Source: Nonomuraea montanisoli (GTDB taxonomy: Bacteria > Actinomycetota > Actinomycetes > Streptosporangiales > Streptosporangiaceae). From it: 64,000 bases of DNA. The DNA lies in assembly GCF_013363975.1 (NCBI RefSeq), contig NZ_JABWGN010000011.1:61588-125587 (forward strand). The letters run 5' to 3'. The notes under the pieces were generated by a model. That model was not told the origin of the DNA and did no database searches. It worked only from the letters and a program-made list of their open reading frames with translations. The number at the start of each line of letters is the position of its first letter. The first letter of the stretch is position 1. A program made the position numbers and the translations under genes. Shown piece after piece: positions 50,904-59,609 of this stretch.

Positions 50904-52724
50904 GTGCCGCGGCTCGCGATCGGCCCCGGGCTCCCCGGGCGGCTCAGCGCACTGGCACAGCCGGTGCGCAGGGACGCCGTGGTCGCGTTACGCCGCTTCC
51001 TGCTCAACGTGGCGGGCGGGCCCCATCCCGAGCGGGTGCGCGGCGCCCGGGACGCCCGGGTGGCGACGCTGCGCCTGGGCGAGGGGCATCGCGGGGTCGT
51101 GGTGCGGCAGCGGGACGTGTACTGGCTGCGCACGGTGCTGCCCGACGCGGAGGCGTGGTCGCACGCCCGCCGGCACCGGTACGGGATCAACCCGGTCCTC
51201 GGCGTGGTCGAGGAGTGGGACGCCGACGCGCTCGAACGCGTGGAGCCGGCGCTGCGCCGGTCGGCGGGCGCCACCCGGCTGTTCGACCCGATCTGCGACG
51301 GCGACCTGCTCGCGCTCGGCATCGACGTGCGCGCCCTGCCCCTGGTCCGGCTGATCACGGCCGAGACGGACGTGGAGGCGCTCGAACCCTTCCTGCCGCC
51401 CACCCAGCACGCCCCGCTGTCGGCGCTGGCGCGCGGCGGGTCGCTGTCGGAGGCGTGGCGGGAGCTCGACGGCTGGCGCGCCGTGGACGAGGAACCGCGC
51501 CAGATCGACACCGAGGACCTGCACGCGGCGCTGTGCCGCAGCCCGGACCGGGCCGTGTTCGTCGCCGACAAGGTGGAGCTGGACCGGGTGCTGGGCGCGC
51601 CGGAGTGGTGCACGTTCCTGCGCCCGCCGCAGCACCGGCTGGCCCGCGCCGGCCGCTACGAGCAGCCGGTGCTGGTCATCGGCGGCCCGGGCACCGGCAA
51701 GACGCTCGTGGCGCTGCACCGGGCCGCGCATCTGGCCGCCCGGGGCAAGGGCCCGGTGCTGCTGGTGACGTTCTCCCAGAGCCTGGGCGAGGACCTGGCG
51801 GCCCGGCTGGACACGCTCATCGACGACGAGACCGTGCGCAAGCGGGTCGAGGTGGGCAACCCCGAGCGGCTGGCCATGCGGATCGTCAGCGAGGCCGAGG
51901 GCCGCCGTCCCGCGCTCATGGGGCCCGGGGCGCGCACGCTGGCCGAGCTGACCGACGAGGCGCTGCGGCTGCTGTCGCGGGCGACGGGTGACCTGCTCGA
52001 CGACGTGGACCCGGGACGCAAGCCGTACCGGCACATCGTCGTGGACGACGCGCAGGACTACAGCCCGGCGCAGTGGCGGCTGCTGCGGGCGGCGGCGCCG
52101 CACGCGCACGACGACCTGTTCGTCCTCGGCGACCCGCACCAGCGGGTGACCGACACACGGGTGGCGCTCGGCGCGCTCGGCATCCCCGCCGAGCAGCGCA
52201 CGCTGCGGGTCTCCTACCGGCTGTCGCAGGAGGTGCTGTCGTTCGCGGTGCGCCTTCGGGGCGGCGGTCCGGTGGACGGCCTGGTCAAGGGCATGTCCCC
52301 GTTGTACGGACTGCACGCGGAGCGGATCGGCGAGCGGCCGGTGGTGCTGGCGTACGAGTCGCCGGAGGCGGAGCTCGCGGGCCTGGCCGCCACCGTCGGC
52401 GCCTGGCTGGAGGAGGGCGTGCCGCCCGGCGGGATCGCGGTGGCCGCCCGCACCCCCGCCCTGGTCCGGGCCGCCCGGCGGGCGCTGGGCGACCGGGACG
52501 TGCGGGTCTCGACGTTCCAGGGCCTGAAGGGGCTGGAGTTCGAGCGGGTGGCGGTCATCGGCGTGTCCGAGGGCGTGGTGCCCGAGACGCCGCCCGACGA
52601 TCCCGCCGCGAGAGCCCGCGCGCTCCAGCGTGAACGCGGCATGCTGTACGTGGCCTGTACCCGGGCCAGGTCGATCCTTTACGTCTCGCACTCCGGAAGA
52701 GGCAGCCCTTTTCTGTCGTTCTGA
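50904..52724 (+). CDS. RelE-like domain fused to a UvrD/Rep-type (SF1) helicase
   Basis: 606 residues from GTG 50904. Residues 1-105 (PRLAIGPGLPGRLSALAQPV ... GARDARVATLRLGEGHRGVVV ... YWLRTVLPDAEAWSHARRHRYGINPVLGVVE) resemble the RelE/ParE-like N-terminal domains seen on some UvrD-like helicases. The ATPase part has Walker A GGPGTGKT (260-267), motif II VVDDAQD (usual DExQD is DDAQD here), GDPHQR (409-414), VSYRLSQEVLSFA, TFQGLKGLEFERV and YVACTRAR. It is small for UvrD and lacks obvious 2B insertions. Translated almost contiguously with paralog A, followed by paralog B. Role in DNA or RNA processing unknown. Confidence 0.88.
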   Translation: MPRLAIGPGLPGRLSALAQPVRRDAVVALRRFLLNVAGGPHPERVRGARDARVATLRLGEGHRGVVVRQRDVYWLRTVLPDAEAWSHARRHRYGINPVLGVVEEWDADALERVEPALRRSAGATRLFDPICDGDLLALGIDVRALPLVRLITAETDVEALEPFLPPTQHAPLSALARGGSLSEAWRELDGWRAVDEEPRQIDTEDLHAALCRSPDRAVFVADKVELDRVLGAPEWCTFLRPPQHRLARAGRYEQPVLVIGGPGTGKTLVALHRAAHLAARGKGPVLLVTFSQSLGEDLAARLDTLIDDETVRKRVEVGNPERLAMRIVSEAEGRRPALMGPGARTLAELTDEALRLLSRATGDLLDDVDPGRKPYRHIVVDDAQDYSPAQWRLLRAAAPHAHDDLFVLGDPHQRVTDTRVALGALGIPAEQRTLRVSYRLSQEVLSFAVRLRGGGPVDGLVKGMSPLYGLHAERIGERPVVLAYESPEAELAGLAATVGAWLEEGVPPGGIAVAARTPALVRAARRALGDRDVRVSTFQGLKGLEFERVAVIGVSEGVVPETPPDDPAARARALQRERGMLYVACTRARSILYVSHSGRGSPFLSF

Positions 52725-52776
52725 ACACATAGTCTGAACTGCGGATATCTTCCCATTGCCGGTTGGTTGGACCCGA

Positions 52777-54624
52777 ATGAATCTCAGCCTGAGCGACCTC
52801 GCGCCACCCGTGCGCTGGACCTCTCCTGGTCAGGTCGCGCCCATCGCGGAAGATCCCCAGCTGCCCGAGGCGTGGTGGCAGGCGATCCCGCTCGACCGCG
52901 CCTGCGCCGTCATCGGCCCCCAGGGCGTCGCCGGCCACCTCGCCGACCTCGCCGTGGCCTGCTGGGGCCATCTGATCCTCGGCGACATCCTGCCGCTGCT
53001 GCGCTTCTCCGACCCGGCCGAGGCCGAGCGCACGCCGGAGATGCTGGGCAAGGACGTGGTGCAGAAACTGTTCGGCGGGGTGTTCGAGCGGCTGCTCGAA
53101 CCCGTCGCCGACGCCCCGGCGACGCCCGCCCGGCGCGACAAGCCGCTGCCCGACCTCATCGACGGCCTCTTCCGGTCCCTCGACGACCGGCAGCGGGCCA
53201 TCGCCCGCGACCGGCTCTACGCCGCCCAGCGGGTCACGCTCGACGAGCTGGCGCAGCGTTTCTCGGTCACCCGGGAGCGCATCAGGCAGATCGAGCGCGA
53301 CCTGCGCGACCACGTGGAGGCGTGGCTCGGCGGACCCGACGCGGTGCCGCTCGTCGCGCACGTCACCTGGCTGCGCGGCCGGCTGGGCTCCGCCGTGCCG
53401 TCCGACGACCTCGCCGCGGCCGTGCCGTGGCACCGCGCGGAGCTGCGCGCGCTCGGCATCCCCGCCTGGAGGTTCGTGCGCACCCTGCTGACCGGCTACG
53501 AGCAGGCCGAGGGCTGGCTCGTCGCGGGCGGCGCCGAGGAGCTGCGGGAGAAGACCCGCCAGCTCTTCACCGACGGGCCCCGCCCGCTGGCCGAGGCCGT
53601 CACCATGGTCGCCCAGCTCGGCGTGCGCGAGGACGTCGCCGAGCGCTGGATCAAGTCCGTGCCGCAACTGCGCGTGCTGGAGCAGCACGTCGTGCCGTGG
53701 CCGCGCAGCATCAACGAGAAGGCCGAGGCCGTGCTGGCCGTCGCCGGCAAGCCGCTGTCGCCCGAGGAGATCCAGGAGCGCATCGGCGAGGACTACAGCC
53801 TCGTCGGCATCCGCAACCAGCTCACCGCCGACGACCGGTTCCTGCGGGTCGACCGCAACAAGTACGGGCTGACCAGGTGGGGCGGCGACGAGTACCTCGG
53901 CATCCGGGAGATGATCGCCCGCGAGATCGAGCGGGCCGGCGGCGAGGCGTCCGTCAGCACCATCGTCACCAACCTCACCTCGCGCTACGACGTCAGCGAG
54001 AGCTCGGTGCGGGCCTACTCGGGCGGCCCCGGGTTCGAGCGGACCCAGCGCGGGTGGATCCGGGTCGCGGGCACGTCCCCGGCCGGCGGGACCGCCGAGC
54101 CGTACCAGCCGCGCAAGGACGTCTCGCTGACGCGGCGCAGCTTCCGCAGCCGCGACGGGCGGTGGTGGCACCGGGTGGACGTCAACGCCGAGCACCTGCG
54201 CGGGTCGGGCTCGCCGCTGCCGACCGGGTTCGCCGCCTACCTGGGCATGGCGCCCGGCGGGCAGCTCACCGCCTCGACGCCGTCCGGTGACGTGGTGGTG
54301 AGCTGGCACAACCAGCCGACCATGGGATCGATCCGCAACGTGCTGGCCGATTTCAAGGCCGGTGAGGGCGACCACGTCTTCCTGACCGTCTCCGACGGCG
54401 GCGAGCTGCTGACGCGGTACCTGCCGGCCGCGCCGGTGGCGATGCCGCCGCTCAACCGGGCGCTCTACCTCATCGGCTACACCGCGCCGGTGACCTCCGA
54501 GGCGGAGGGGCTGCGGCTGATCGGCGCCCGCGTCGGGCTGCCCGACACGGCGACGCGTGACGAGGTGCTGGCCCGGCTGCGGGAGCGCGGCGACCGCGAC
54601 ATCCTCGGCTTCCTGGGCGGCTGA
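52777..54624 (+). CDS. paralog B: sigma-region-4-like HTH and winged-helix DNA-binding protein
   Basis: 615 residues from ATG 52777 (MNLSLSDLAPPVRWTS), preceded by TAGTCT (52730-52735). Domains: N-terminal paralog domain (1-110); sigma-70-region-4-like HTH at 153-177 (VTLDELAQRFSVTRERIRQIE); helical middle; a winged-helix/HARE-like unit (about 300-430, LSPEEIQERIGEDYSLVGIRNQL ... VRAYSGGPGF); and the C-terminal beta-rich domain shared with paralog A (443-615). No region 2, so it is not a sigma factor. It likely binds DNA through two modules. It lies 52 bases after the helicase gene. Confidence 0.85.
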   Translation: MNLSLSDLAPPVRWTSPGQVAPIAEDPQLPEAWWQAIPLDRACAVIGPQGVAGHLADLAVACWGHLILGDILPLLRFSDPAEAERTPEMLGKDVVQKLFGGVFERLLEPVADAPATPARRDKPLPDLIDGLFRSLDDRQRAIARDRLYAAQRVTLDELAQRFSVTRERIRQIERDLRDHVEAWLGGPDAVPLVAHVTWLRGRLGSAVPSDDLAAAVPWHRAELRALGIPAWRFVRTLLTGYEQAEGWLVAGGAEELREKTRQLFTDGPRPLAEAVTMVAQLGVREDVAERWIKSVPQLRVLEQHVVPWPRSINEKAEAVLAVAGKPLSPEEIQERIGEDYSLVGIRNQLTADDRFLRVDRNKYGLTRWGGDEYLGIREMIAREIERAGGEASVSTIVTNLTSRYDVSESSVRAYSGGPGFERTQRGWIRVAGTSPAGGTAEPYQPRKDVSLTRRSFRSRDGRWWHRVDVNAEHLRGSGSPLPTGFAAYLGMAPGGQLTASTPSGDVVVSWHNQPTMGSIRNVLADFKAGEGDHVFLTVSDGGELLTRYLPAAPVAMPPLNRALYLIGYTAPVTSEAEGLRLIGARVGLPDTATRDEVLARLRERGDRDILGFLGG

Positions 54625-54675
54625 CCGCCGTTCTCGCGAGCGGTTCGCGGGGGCGGCCCGGTTAGGCTCGGAGCC

Positions 54676-55914
54676 ATGCTGCGGATCCACGACAGCCGGA
54701 CCGGGACCATCGGGGAGCTCGCGGTGGGGCGGGCGCTGCGGACGTACGCGTGCGTGCCCTCCGTGGACGGGCGGCCCCGTCTCGGCGAGCTGCGGCCGCT
54801 CCTGGTGGCGGACCTGATCAGGCGGGTGCTCGAACGCGGGCGTGTCCGGGTGCTGGCCTGCCGGCCGCGCGGCCTCGCGCCGGGCGGCTCCCTGCCTTCG
54901 TACGGCGGCTCTCCGGACTTTTCGGGGGGTGGCTTTTCGGGAGGCGGCGGTTCTCCGGGTGAGGCTGGGGAGCGGGACGCCGCCGACCTCAACGTCCGGC
55001 CGGCCGAGCACGCGCCGCTCCCGGACGAGACCGTCCCCCTCGCGGTGCGGCTCGTCGAGGCGCTCGTGCAGAGAGGGCACGCGTACGCGGCGCCGGGCGG
55101 GCCGGTCTTCTTCGACGCCGGGACGTACCCCGGCCTCTCTGCGGGCGTGCCGGAGGACGGCGAGGAGGCCGGTGGGCGGCGCTCCCCCGGCGACTGGGTG
55201 CTGTGGCGCCCGGCCGGCACGGAGCCGTCCTGGGAGTCCCCCTGGGGACGGGGCGTGCCGGGACCGCACGTGGCGTGCTCGGCCGTGGCGCTGGGGCTGC
55301 TCCGCGGCCGGGTGGACGTCCACGTGAGTGGCGGCGCGTACGACGATCGTGAGCGCGCGCAGGGCGACGCGGCGGCCGGTCAGGAGGTCGTGCGGCACTG
55401 GGTTCGCACGGCGGAGGTGTCGTTCGACGGCGGCTCGGCGGACGGCGGCTCGGCGGACGGCGGCTCGGCGGACGGCGGTTCGGCGGACGGCGTCGTGGAG
55501 GCGGAGGCGGAGGCGGACGGCGGGACGTCGCTGTCCGGCGGGACGTCGCTGTCGGGCGTCGTGGAGGCCGGGCTGGACCCGCTGGCCGTGCGCATGGCGT
55601 TCCTGGAGCACCATCACCGGCGGCCGATCGAACTCACCTGGGACGCCCTGCGCGCCGCCGACCGGGCCGTGCGTCACTGGCGGGCGCGGGTGGCGCGGTG
55701 GTCGGAGTCGCCCAGCGCGCCCATGGCGGCCGAGTACGTCAAGCGCGTCGAGGCCGCGTTCGACGACGATCTCGACACTCGGGGCGCGCTGCGGGTGCTG
55801 CGGGAGCTGGAGGACGACGCGTCGGTGTCGCCGGGCGCGCGGTTCGAGACGTTCCTGCACGTGGACCAGGTGCTGGGGCTCGACCTGTCCGCCGACATCG
55901 GCCGGACCCCCTGA
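54676..55914 (+). CDS. cysteinyl-tRNA-synthetase-like protein lacking catalytic motifs
   Basis: 412 residues. ATG 54676 lies 7 bases after TAGGCT (54663-54668), so leaderless. The order of CysRS/MshC landmarks is kept: LRIHDSRTGT start; TYACVPSVDG for YVCGITVYD (zinc Cys kept); WVLWRPAGTEPSWESPWGRGVPGPHVACSAVAL for the SPWG-GRPGWHIECSAM block. But HIGH reads RLGE, the GGGxDLxFPHHENE block reads SGGAYDDRERAQ (His lost), and KMSKS is replaced by a repeat region with GGSAD x4 and GGTSLS x2. It should not activate cysteine. Function unknown, probably a binding protein. Confidence 0.82.
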   Translation: MLRIHDSRTGTIGELAVGRALRTYACVPSVDGRPRLGELRPLLVADLIRRVLERGRVRVLACRPRGLAPGGSLPSYGGSPDFSGGGFSGGGGSPGEAGERDAADLNVRPAEHAPLPDETVPLAVRLVEALVQRGHAYAAPGGPVFFDAGTYPGLSAGVPEDGEEAGGRRSPGDWVLWRPAGTEPSWESPWGRGVPGPHVACSAVALGLLRGRVDVHVSGGAYDDRERAQGDAAAGQEVVRHWVRTAEVSFDGGSADGGSADGGSADGGSADGVVEAEAEADGGTSLSGGTSLSGVVEAGLDPLAVRMAFLEHHHRRPIELTWDALRAADRAVRHWRARVARWSESPSAPMAAEYVKRVEAAFDDDLDTRGALRVLRELEDDASVSPGARFETFLHVDQVLGLDLSADIGRTP

Positions 55915-55960
55915 TGCCCCCTCCCGGGCCTGTCCCCCACAGAACGTGATCATGAATGAA

Positions 55961-56020
55961 TGCCCGGTGACGCCGGGGTTCCAGCTCCTCCGGAACCCGG
56001 CCGCAAGCGGGCGAGAGGAG
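55961..56020 (+). promoter_or_regulatory. structured RNA-like leader before the acylase gene
   Basis: Several short stems lie close together: CCGGGGTTCC (55973-55982) with GGAACCCGG (55992-56000) and one bulge, CCCGG-TGACG-CCGGG as an alternative, and CCGC-AA-GCGG directly after. It may be the terminator of the preceding gene or a regulatory leader of the gene at 56082. No known riboswitch class was recognised. Confidence 0.35.
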
Positions 56021-56081
56021 TGATCGGGGCCTGTCAGACTAAGGGTCCGGCGCGGGAGGACGCGGAGGATCGGAGGTTTTC

Positions 56082-58616
56082 GTGAGGTTGAGGCCCTACG
56101 CCTGGCTGCCGTGGCCGTTGCGCTGGCTGGCGCGGGCGCTGACCGTTCTCCTCGCCCTCGCGCTGGTGCTGACGGGCGTCGTCGTCCACACCGTCCGCAA
56201 GTCGTACCCCCAGGTCGACGGGTCGCTGCGGCTGCCCGGCTTAGCGAGCAATGTAGAGATTTATCGCGATAAGTACGGAATTCCGCAGATCTATGCGGAC
56301 ACCTCCGAAGACCTGTTCATGGCGCAGGGATTCGTCCACGCGCAGGACCGCTTCTGGGAGATGGACTTCCGGCGGCACGTGACCGCCGGGCGGCTGTCGG
56401 AGCTGTTCGGCAAGGCCACGCTCGACAGCGACAAGGCGATCCGCACCATGGGCTGGCGCAGGGTGGCCGAGCAGGAGCTGTCCGAGCTGTCCGAGCGCAC
56501 CCGGCGCTACCTCGACGCGTACGCCAAGGGCGTGAACGCCTGGCTCAGGGCCAACCCCAACGCCTCCGACCGCAGCCTCGAATACTCCGTGCTCAAGCTG
56601 ACCGGCGTCGACGCCAAGCCCGAGCCGTGGACGGCGCTCGACTCCGTCGCCTGGCTCAAGGCCATGGCCTGGGACCTGCGCTCGAACATGGAGGACGAGA
56701 TCGACCGCGCGCTCGCCCTCACCAGGCTGCCGCGCGAGCGGGTGGAGCAGCTCCACCCCGGATATCCGTTCGAGGAGCACGCGCCGATCGTGACGCGCGG
56801 CGCGATCCGGCAGGAGCAGTTCGACCAGACGGCCTCGCCGCGCCGCGGCCAGGGCACGCGCCCGCGCCGGCCGGCCGCGGCCGCGCTCGCCCAGGCCGCG
56901 CGGACGCTGGACGCCGTGCCCGGCACGATGAGCGGCGCCGACCGCGACGGCATCGGCTCGAACTCGTGGGTCGTCTCCGGCGAGCACACCCGGAGCGGCA
57001 AGCCCCTGCTGGCCAACGACCCGCACCTGTCCGCCGCGATGCCGTCGGTCTGGTACCAGGCGGGGCTGCACTGCCGCGAGCTGTCGGAGCGGTGCTCCTA
57101 CGACGTGACGGGGTTCACGTTCTCGGGCGTGCCCGGCGTCGTCATCGGCCACAACGACAAGATCGCCTGGGGGTTCACCAACCTCGGGCCGGACGTGGCC
57201 GACCTGTTCCTGGAGCAGGTGTCGGGCGACACGTACCTGTACCGGGGCGAGCGGGTCAAGCTGGAGAAGCGGCAGGAGAAGATCAAGGTCGCGGGCGGCG
57301 ACACCGTCACCATCGAGGTGCGCTCCACCAGGCACGGCCCGCTGATCAACGAGGTCATGGGCGACGTGCGACCGTCCGACGGCGCGAACGCGGTGGCGCT
57401 CCAGTGGACCGCGCTCATGCCCGGCCGCACCGCCGACGCCATCTTCGCGTTCAACGAGGCGGGCGACTGGCACGAGTTCCGCGCCGCGGCGGCGCTGTTC
57501 GAGGTGCCCGCGCAGAACCTCGTGTACGCCGACACCTCCGGCAACATCGGCTACCAGGCGCCCGGCCGGATCCCGGTGCGCGAGAAGGGCGACGGCACCT
57601 GGCCGGTGCCCGGCTGGACGGGCGAGTACGACTGGAAGACGGCGCCCATCCCGTACGACCAGCTCCCGTCGGTCGAGAACCCGGCCGAGGGCTACATCGT
57701 CACGGCCAACAACGCCGTCATCGACCCGCGGCGCTACCAGCCGCTGCTGACCAAGGACTGGTCGTACGGGTATCGCTCGCAGCGCATCACCGACCGGCTG
57801 AGGCAGGCGACCGCCAAGGGCGACGTGGACGCCTCCACCATGGCCGCGATCCAGCGCGACACCCGCAACGGCCTGGCCGAGACGCTGGTCCCGGCGCTCA
57901 TGGACGTGCGGATGGCGGGCCCCGCCGTACAGGCGCGGGACCTGCTGAAGGGCTGGGACGGCTCGCAGGGCGCCGACTCCGCGCCCGCCGCCTACTTCAA
58001 CGCCGTCTGGCGTCACCTGCTGAGCGACGCCTTCGACGACGACCTGCCCGAGGCAGCCCGCCCGAGCGGCGGCGACCGGTGGTACGTGGTGGTGCGGCGG
58101 CTGCTCGACTCGCCCGACGACCCGTTCTGGGACGACACCACCACCAAGGGCTTCCGGGAGACCCGCGACGACATCCTGCGGCAGGCGATGGCCGACGCGT
58201 ACCAGGAGGTGTCCGAGGCGCTCGGCTCCGACGTCCGCGCCTGGCGCTGGGGCGACCTGCACCGGCTCACGCTCACCAACGCCTCGCTCGGCACCTCGGG
58301 GATCGCGCCGGTGGAGGCGCTGTTCAACCGGGGGCCGCTGAGCGTGGCGGGCGGCAAGGACGCGGTGGACGCCACCGGCTGGAACGTCGGCAAGGGGTAC
58401 GAGGTCACGTCGGTGCCGTCGATGCGGATGGTGGTGGACCTGGCGGACCTGGACAAGTCCCAGTGGATCAACCTGACGGGGGCGTCGGGGCACGCCTTCC
58501 ACGCCAACTACTGGGACCAGGCGGAGACGTGGGCGAGGGGCGAGCTGACGCCGATGCGGTCGAAGCTGGAGTCGGTGCGGCAGTCTGCGGTCCACACGCT
58601 CCGCCTCCGCCCGTGA
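56082..58616 (+). CDS. penicillin acylase family protein (S45 Ntn-hydrolase)
   Basis: 844 residues from GTG 56082 (GGAGG 5-6 bases upstream). An N-terminal hydrophobic anchor (about 11-36), alpha chain with the FMAQGFVHAQDRFWEMD motif, a linker of about 50 residues with basic Arg/Ala sequence, and the autoproteolytic junction GIGSNSWVVSG whose first Ser becomes the beta-chain nucleophile. Then AWGFTNLGPDVADLF (oxyanion Asn region), and NNAVIDPRRY. Substrate could be an acyl-homoserine lactone, a lipopeptide or a beta-lactam; sequence alone does not decide. Probably secreted or membrane-attached. Confidence 0.94.
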   Translation: MRLRPYAWLPWPLRWLARALTVLLALALVLTGVVVHTVRKSYPQVDGSLRLPGLASNVEIYRDKYGIPQIYADTSEDLFMAQGFVHAQDRFWEMDFRRHVTAGRLSELFGKATLDSDKAIRTMGWRRVAEQELSELSERTRRYLDAYAKGVNAWLRANPNASDRSLEYSVLKLTGVDAKPEPWTALDSVAWLKAMAWDLRSNMEDEIDRALALTRLPRERVEQLHPGYPFEEHAPIVTRGAIRQEQFDQTASPRRGQGTRPRRPAAAALAQAARTLDAVPGTMSGADRDGIGSNSWVVSGEHTRSGKPLLANDPHLSAAMPSVWYQAGLHCRELSERCSYDVTGFTFSGVPGVVIGHNDKIAWGFTNLGPDVADLFLEQVSGDTYLYRGERVKLEKRQEKIKVAGGDTVTIEVRSTRHGPLINEVMGDVRPSDGANAVALQWTALMPGRTADAIFAFNEAGDWHEFRAAAALFEVPAQNLVYADTSGNIGYQAPGRIPVREKGDGTWPVPGWTGEYDWKTAPIPYDQLPSVENPAEGYIVTANNAVIDPRRYQPLLTKDWSYGYRSQRITDRLRQATAKGDVDASTMAAIQRDTRNGLAETLVPALMDVRMAGPAVQARDLLKGWDGSQGADSAPAAYFNAVWRHLLSDAFDDDLPEAARPSGGDRWYVVVRRLLDSPDDPFWDDTTTKGFRETRDDILRQAMADAYQEVSEALGSDVRAWRWGDLHRLTLTNASLGTSGIAPVEALFNRGPLSVAGGKDAVDATGWNVGKGYEVTSVPSMRMVVDLADLDKSQWINLTGASGHAFHANYWDQAETWARGELTPMRSKLESVRQSAVHTLRLRP

Positions 58617-58710
58617 GCTGCGGGTCTGTGGCCCGTACGACCCTGGTCGTATCGCGGAACCAGCCCTCGGGTTGACGCGCCCGAGCCCTCGCCTTCCGCA
58701 CCATGGAGGC

Positions 58711-59598
58711 ATGAACAGGCTCTGGTACACGATCGCCGCGGTGATGGTCCTTGCGGGGCTCGCCCATCTCGGCCTGCTCCTCATCGACGGCGGCCCGTGG
58801 GACGGCCCCGTGTCGTGGCGCAAGCCGTTCACGTTCGGGGTGTCGTTCGGGCTGAGCGTGGCGACGCTGGCCTGGGTGACCGGGCTGGCCGGGCTGCGCC
58901 CACGGCCGCGCGCCGCGCTGGTCGGCGTGTTCACGGCCGCGTCCGCCGTCGAGCTGACGCTGATCACGATGCAGGCGTGGCGCGGGGTGCCGTCGCACTT
59001 CAACTTCGCGACGGGCTTCGACTCGCTGGTGAGCGCGACCCTGGCCGCGGGCGGCATGGTGCTGGTCGTGGTGACGATCTGCGCGACGGTGGCGGTGTCG
59101 CGCCGGCGGCCGGGGGTGGCGCCCAGCGTGCTGCTGGCCGTACGAGCGGGGTTCGGCACGCTGCTGGCCGCCATGGCGTTCGGCGCCGTCATGATCGCCC
59201 AGGGGGTGACCCAGGCGCGCACGGGCCACCAGGACACGGCCTACACGGTGGCCGCGGCCCTCAAGCCCGCCCACGCGGTGCTCATGCACGGCATCCTGCT
59301 GCTGCCGGCGCTGGCCCTGCTCGCGGGCCGCGCGCTGCCCGAGGAGGGGCAACGGCTGCGCCTGGTCCGGCTGGCGCTGGGGGCGTACGCGGTGGTGGCG
59401 GGGGTGGTGTGCGGCCTGTCGCTGGCGGGCGTCACGGCGGCCGCCCCGGCGACGGCCTCGGTCCTGTCGGCGGGCACCGTCTCCACGGTCGCCATCGCCG
59501 CCCTGTTGTGGCCGCGGCTGACGAGGGGACGGCTCGCCTCCGCCGGGGGCGCGCGGGGGCTCCGCCACGACCGCGAAGAAGCCCCCCGAACGGCGTGA
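58711..59598 (+). CDS. polytopic membrane protein of unknown function
   Basis: 295 residues with seven or eight predicted transmembrane helices. Notable conserved-looking segments are SWRKPFTFGVSFGLSVATLAW, MQAWRGVPSHFNFATGFDS and KPAHAVLMHGILLLP; His residues within helices could hold a cofactor. ATG 58711 has GGAGG too close (1 base), so the true leader is unclear. The family looks widespread in actinobacteria but I cannot name it. The 3-prime end is 11 bases from the convergent BRCT-like gene. Confidence 0.75.
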   Translation: MNRLWYTIAAVMVLAGLAHLGLLLIDGGPWDGPVSWRKPFTFGVSFGLSVATLAWVTGLAGLRPRPRAALVGVFTAASAVELTLITMQAWRGVPSHFNFATGFDSLVSATLAAGGMVLVVVTICATVAVSRRRPGVAPSVLLAVRAGFGTLLAAMAFGAVMIAQGVTQARTGHQDTAYTVAAALKPAHAVLMHGILLLPALALLAGRALPEEGQRLRLVRLALGAYAVVAGVVCGLSLAGVTAAAPATASVLSAGTVSTVAIAALLWPRLTRGRLASAGGARGLRHDREEAPRTA

Positions 59599-59609
59599 CC
59601 GTCAGGGCC

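Noticed and set aside
52777-54624. Paralog B as an RNA polymerase sigma factor
   Set aside because: Only a region-4-like HTH is present; region 2 (promoter melting and core binding) is missing.
52555-55953. Very long minus-strand open frame (1132 codons) opposite the helicase/HTH/CysRS-like genes
   Set aside because: It is the antisense shadow of three GC-rich genes: composition is Arg/Gly/Pro/His-rich, it has no domain resemblance and it crosses gene borders.
55961-56020. Known riboswitch (cobalamin, c-di-AMP, glycine) before the acylase gene
   Set aside because: The stems do not match conserved core sequences of these classes; kept only as a generic structured leader.
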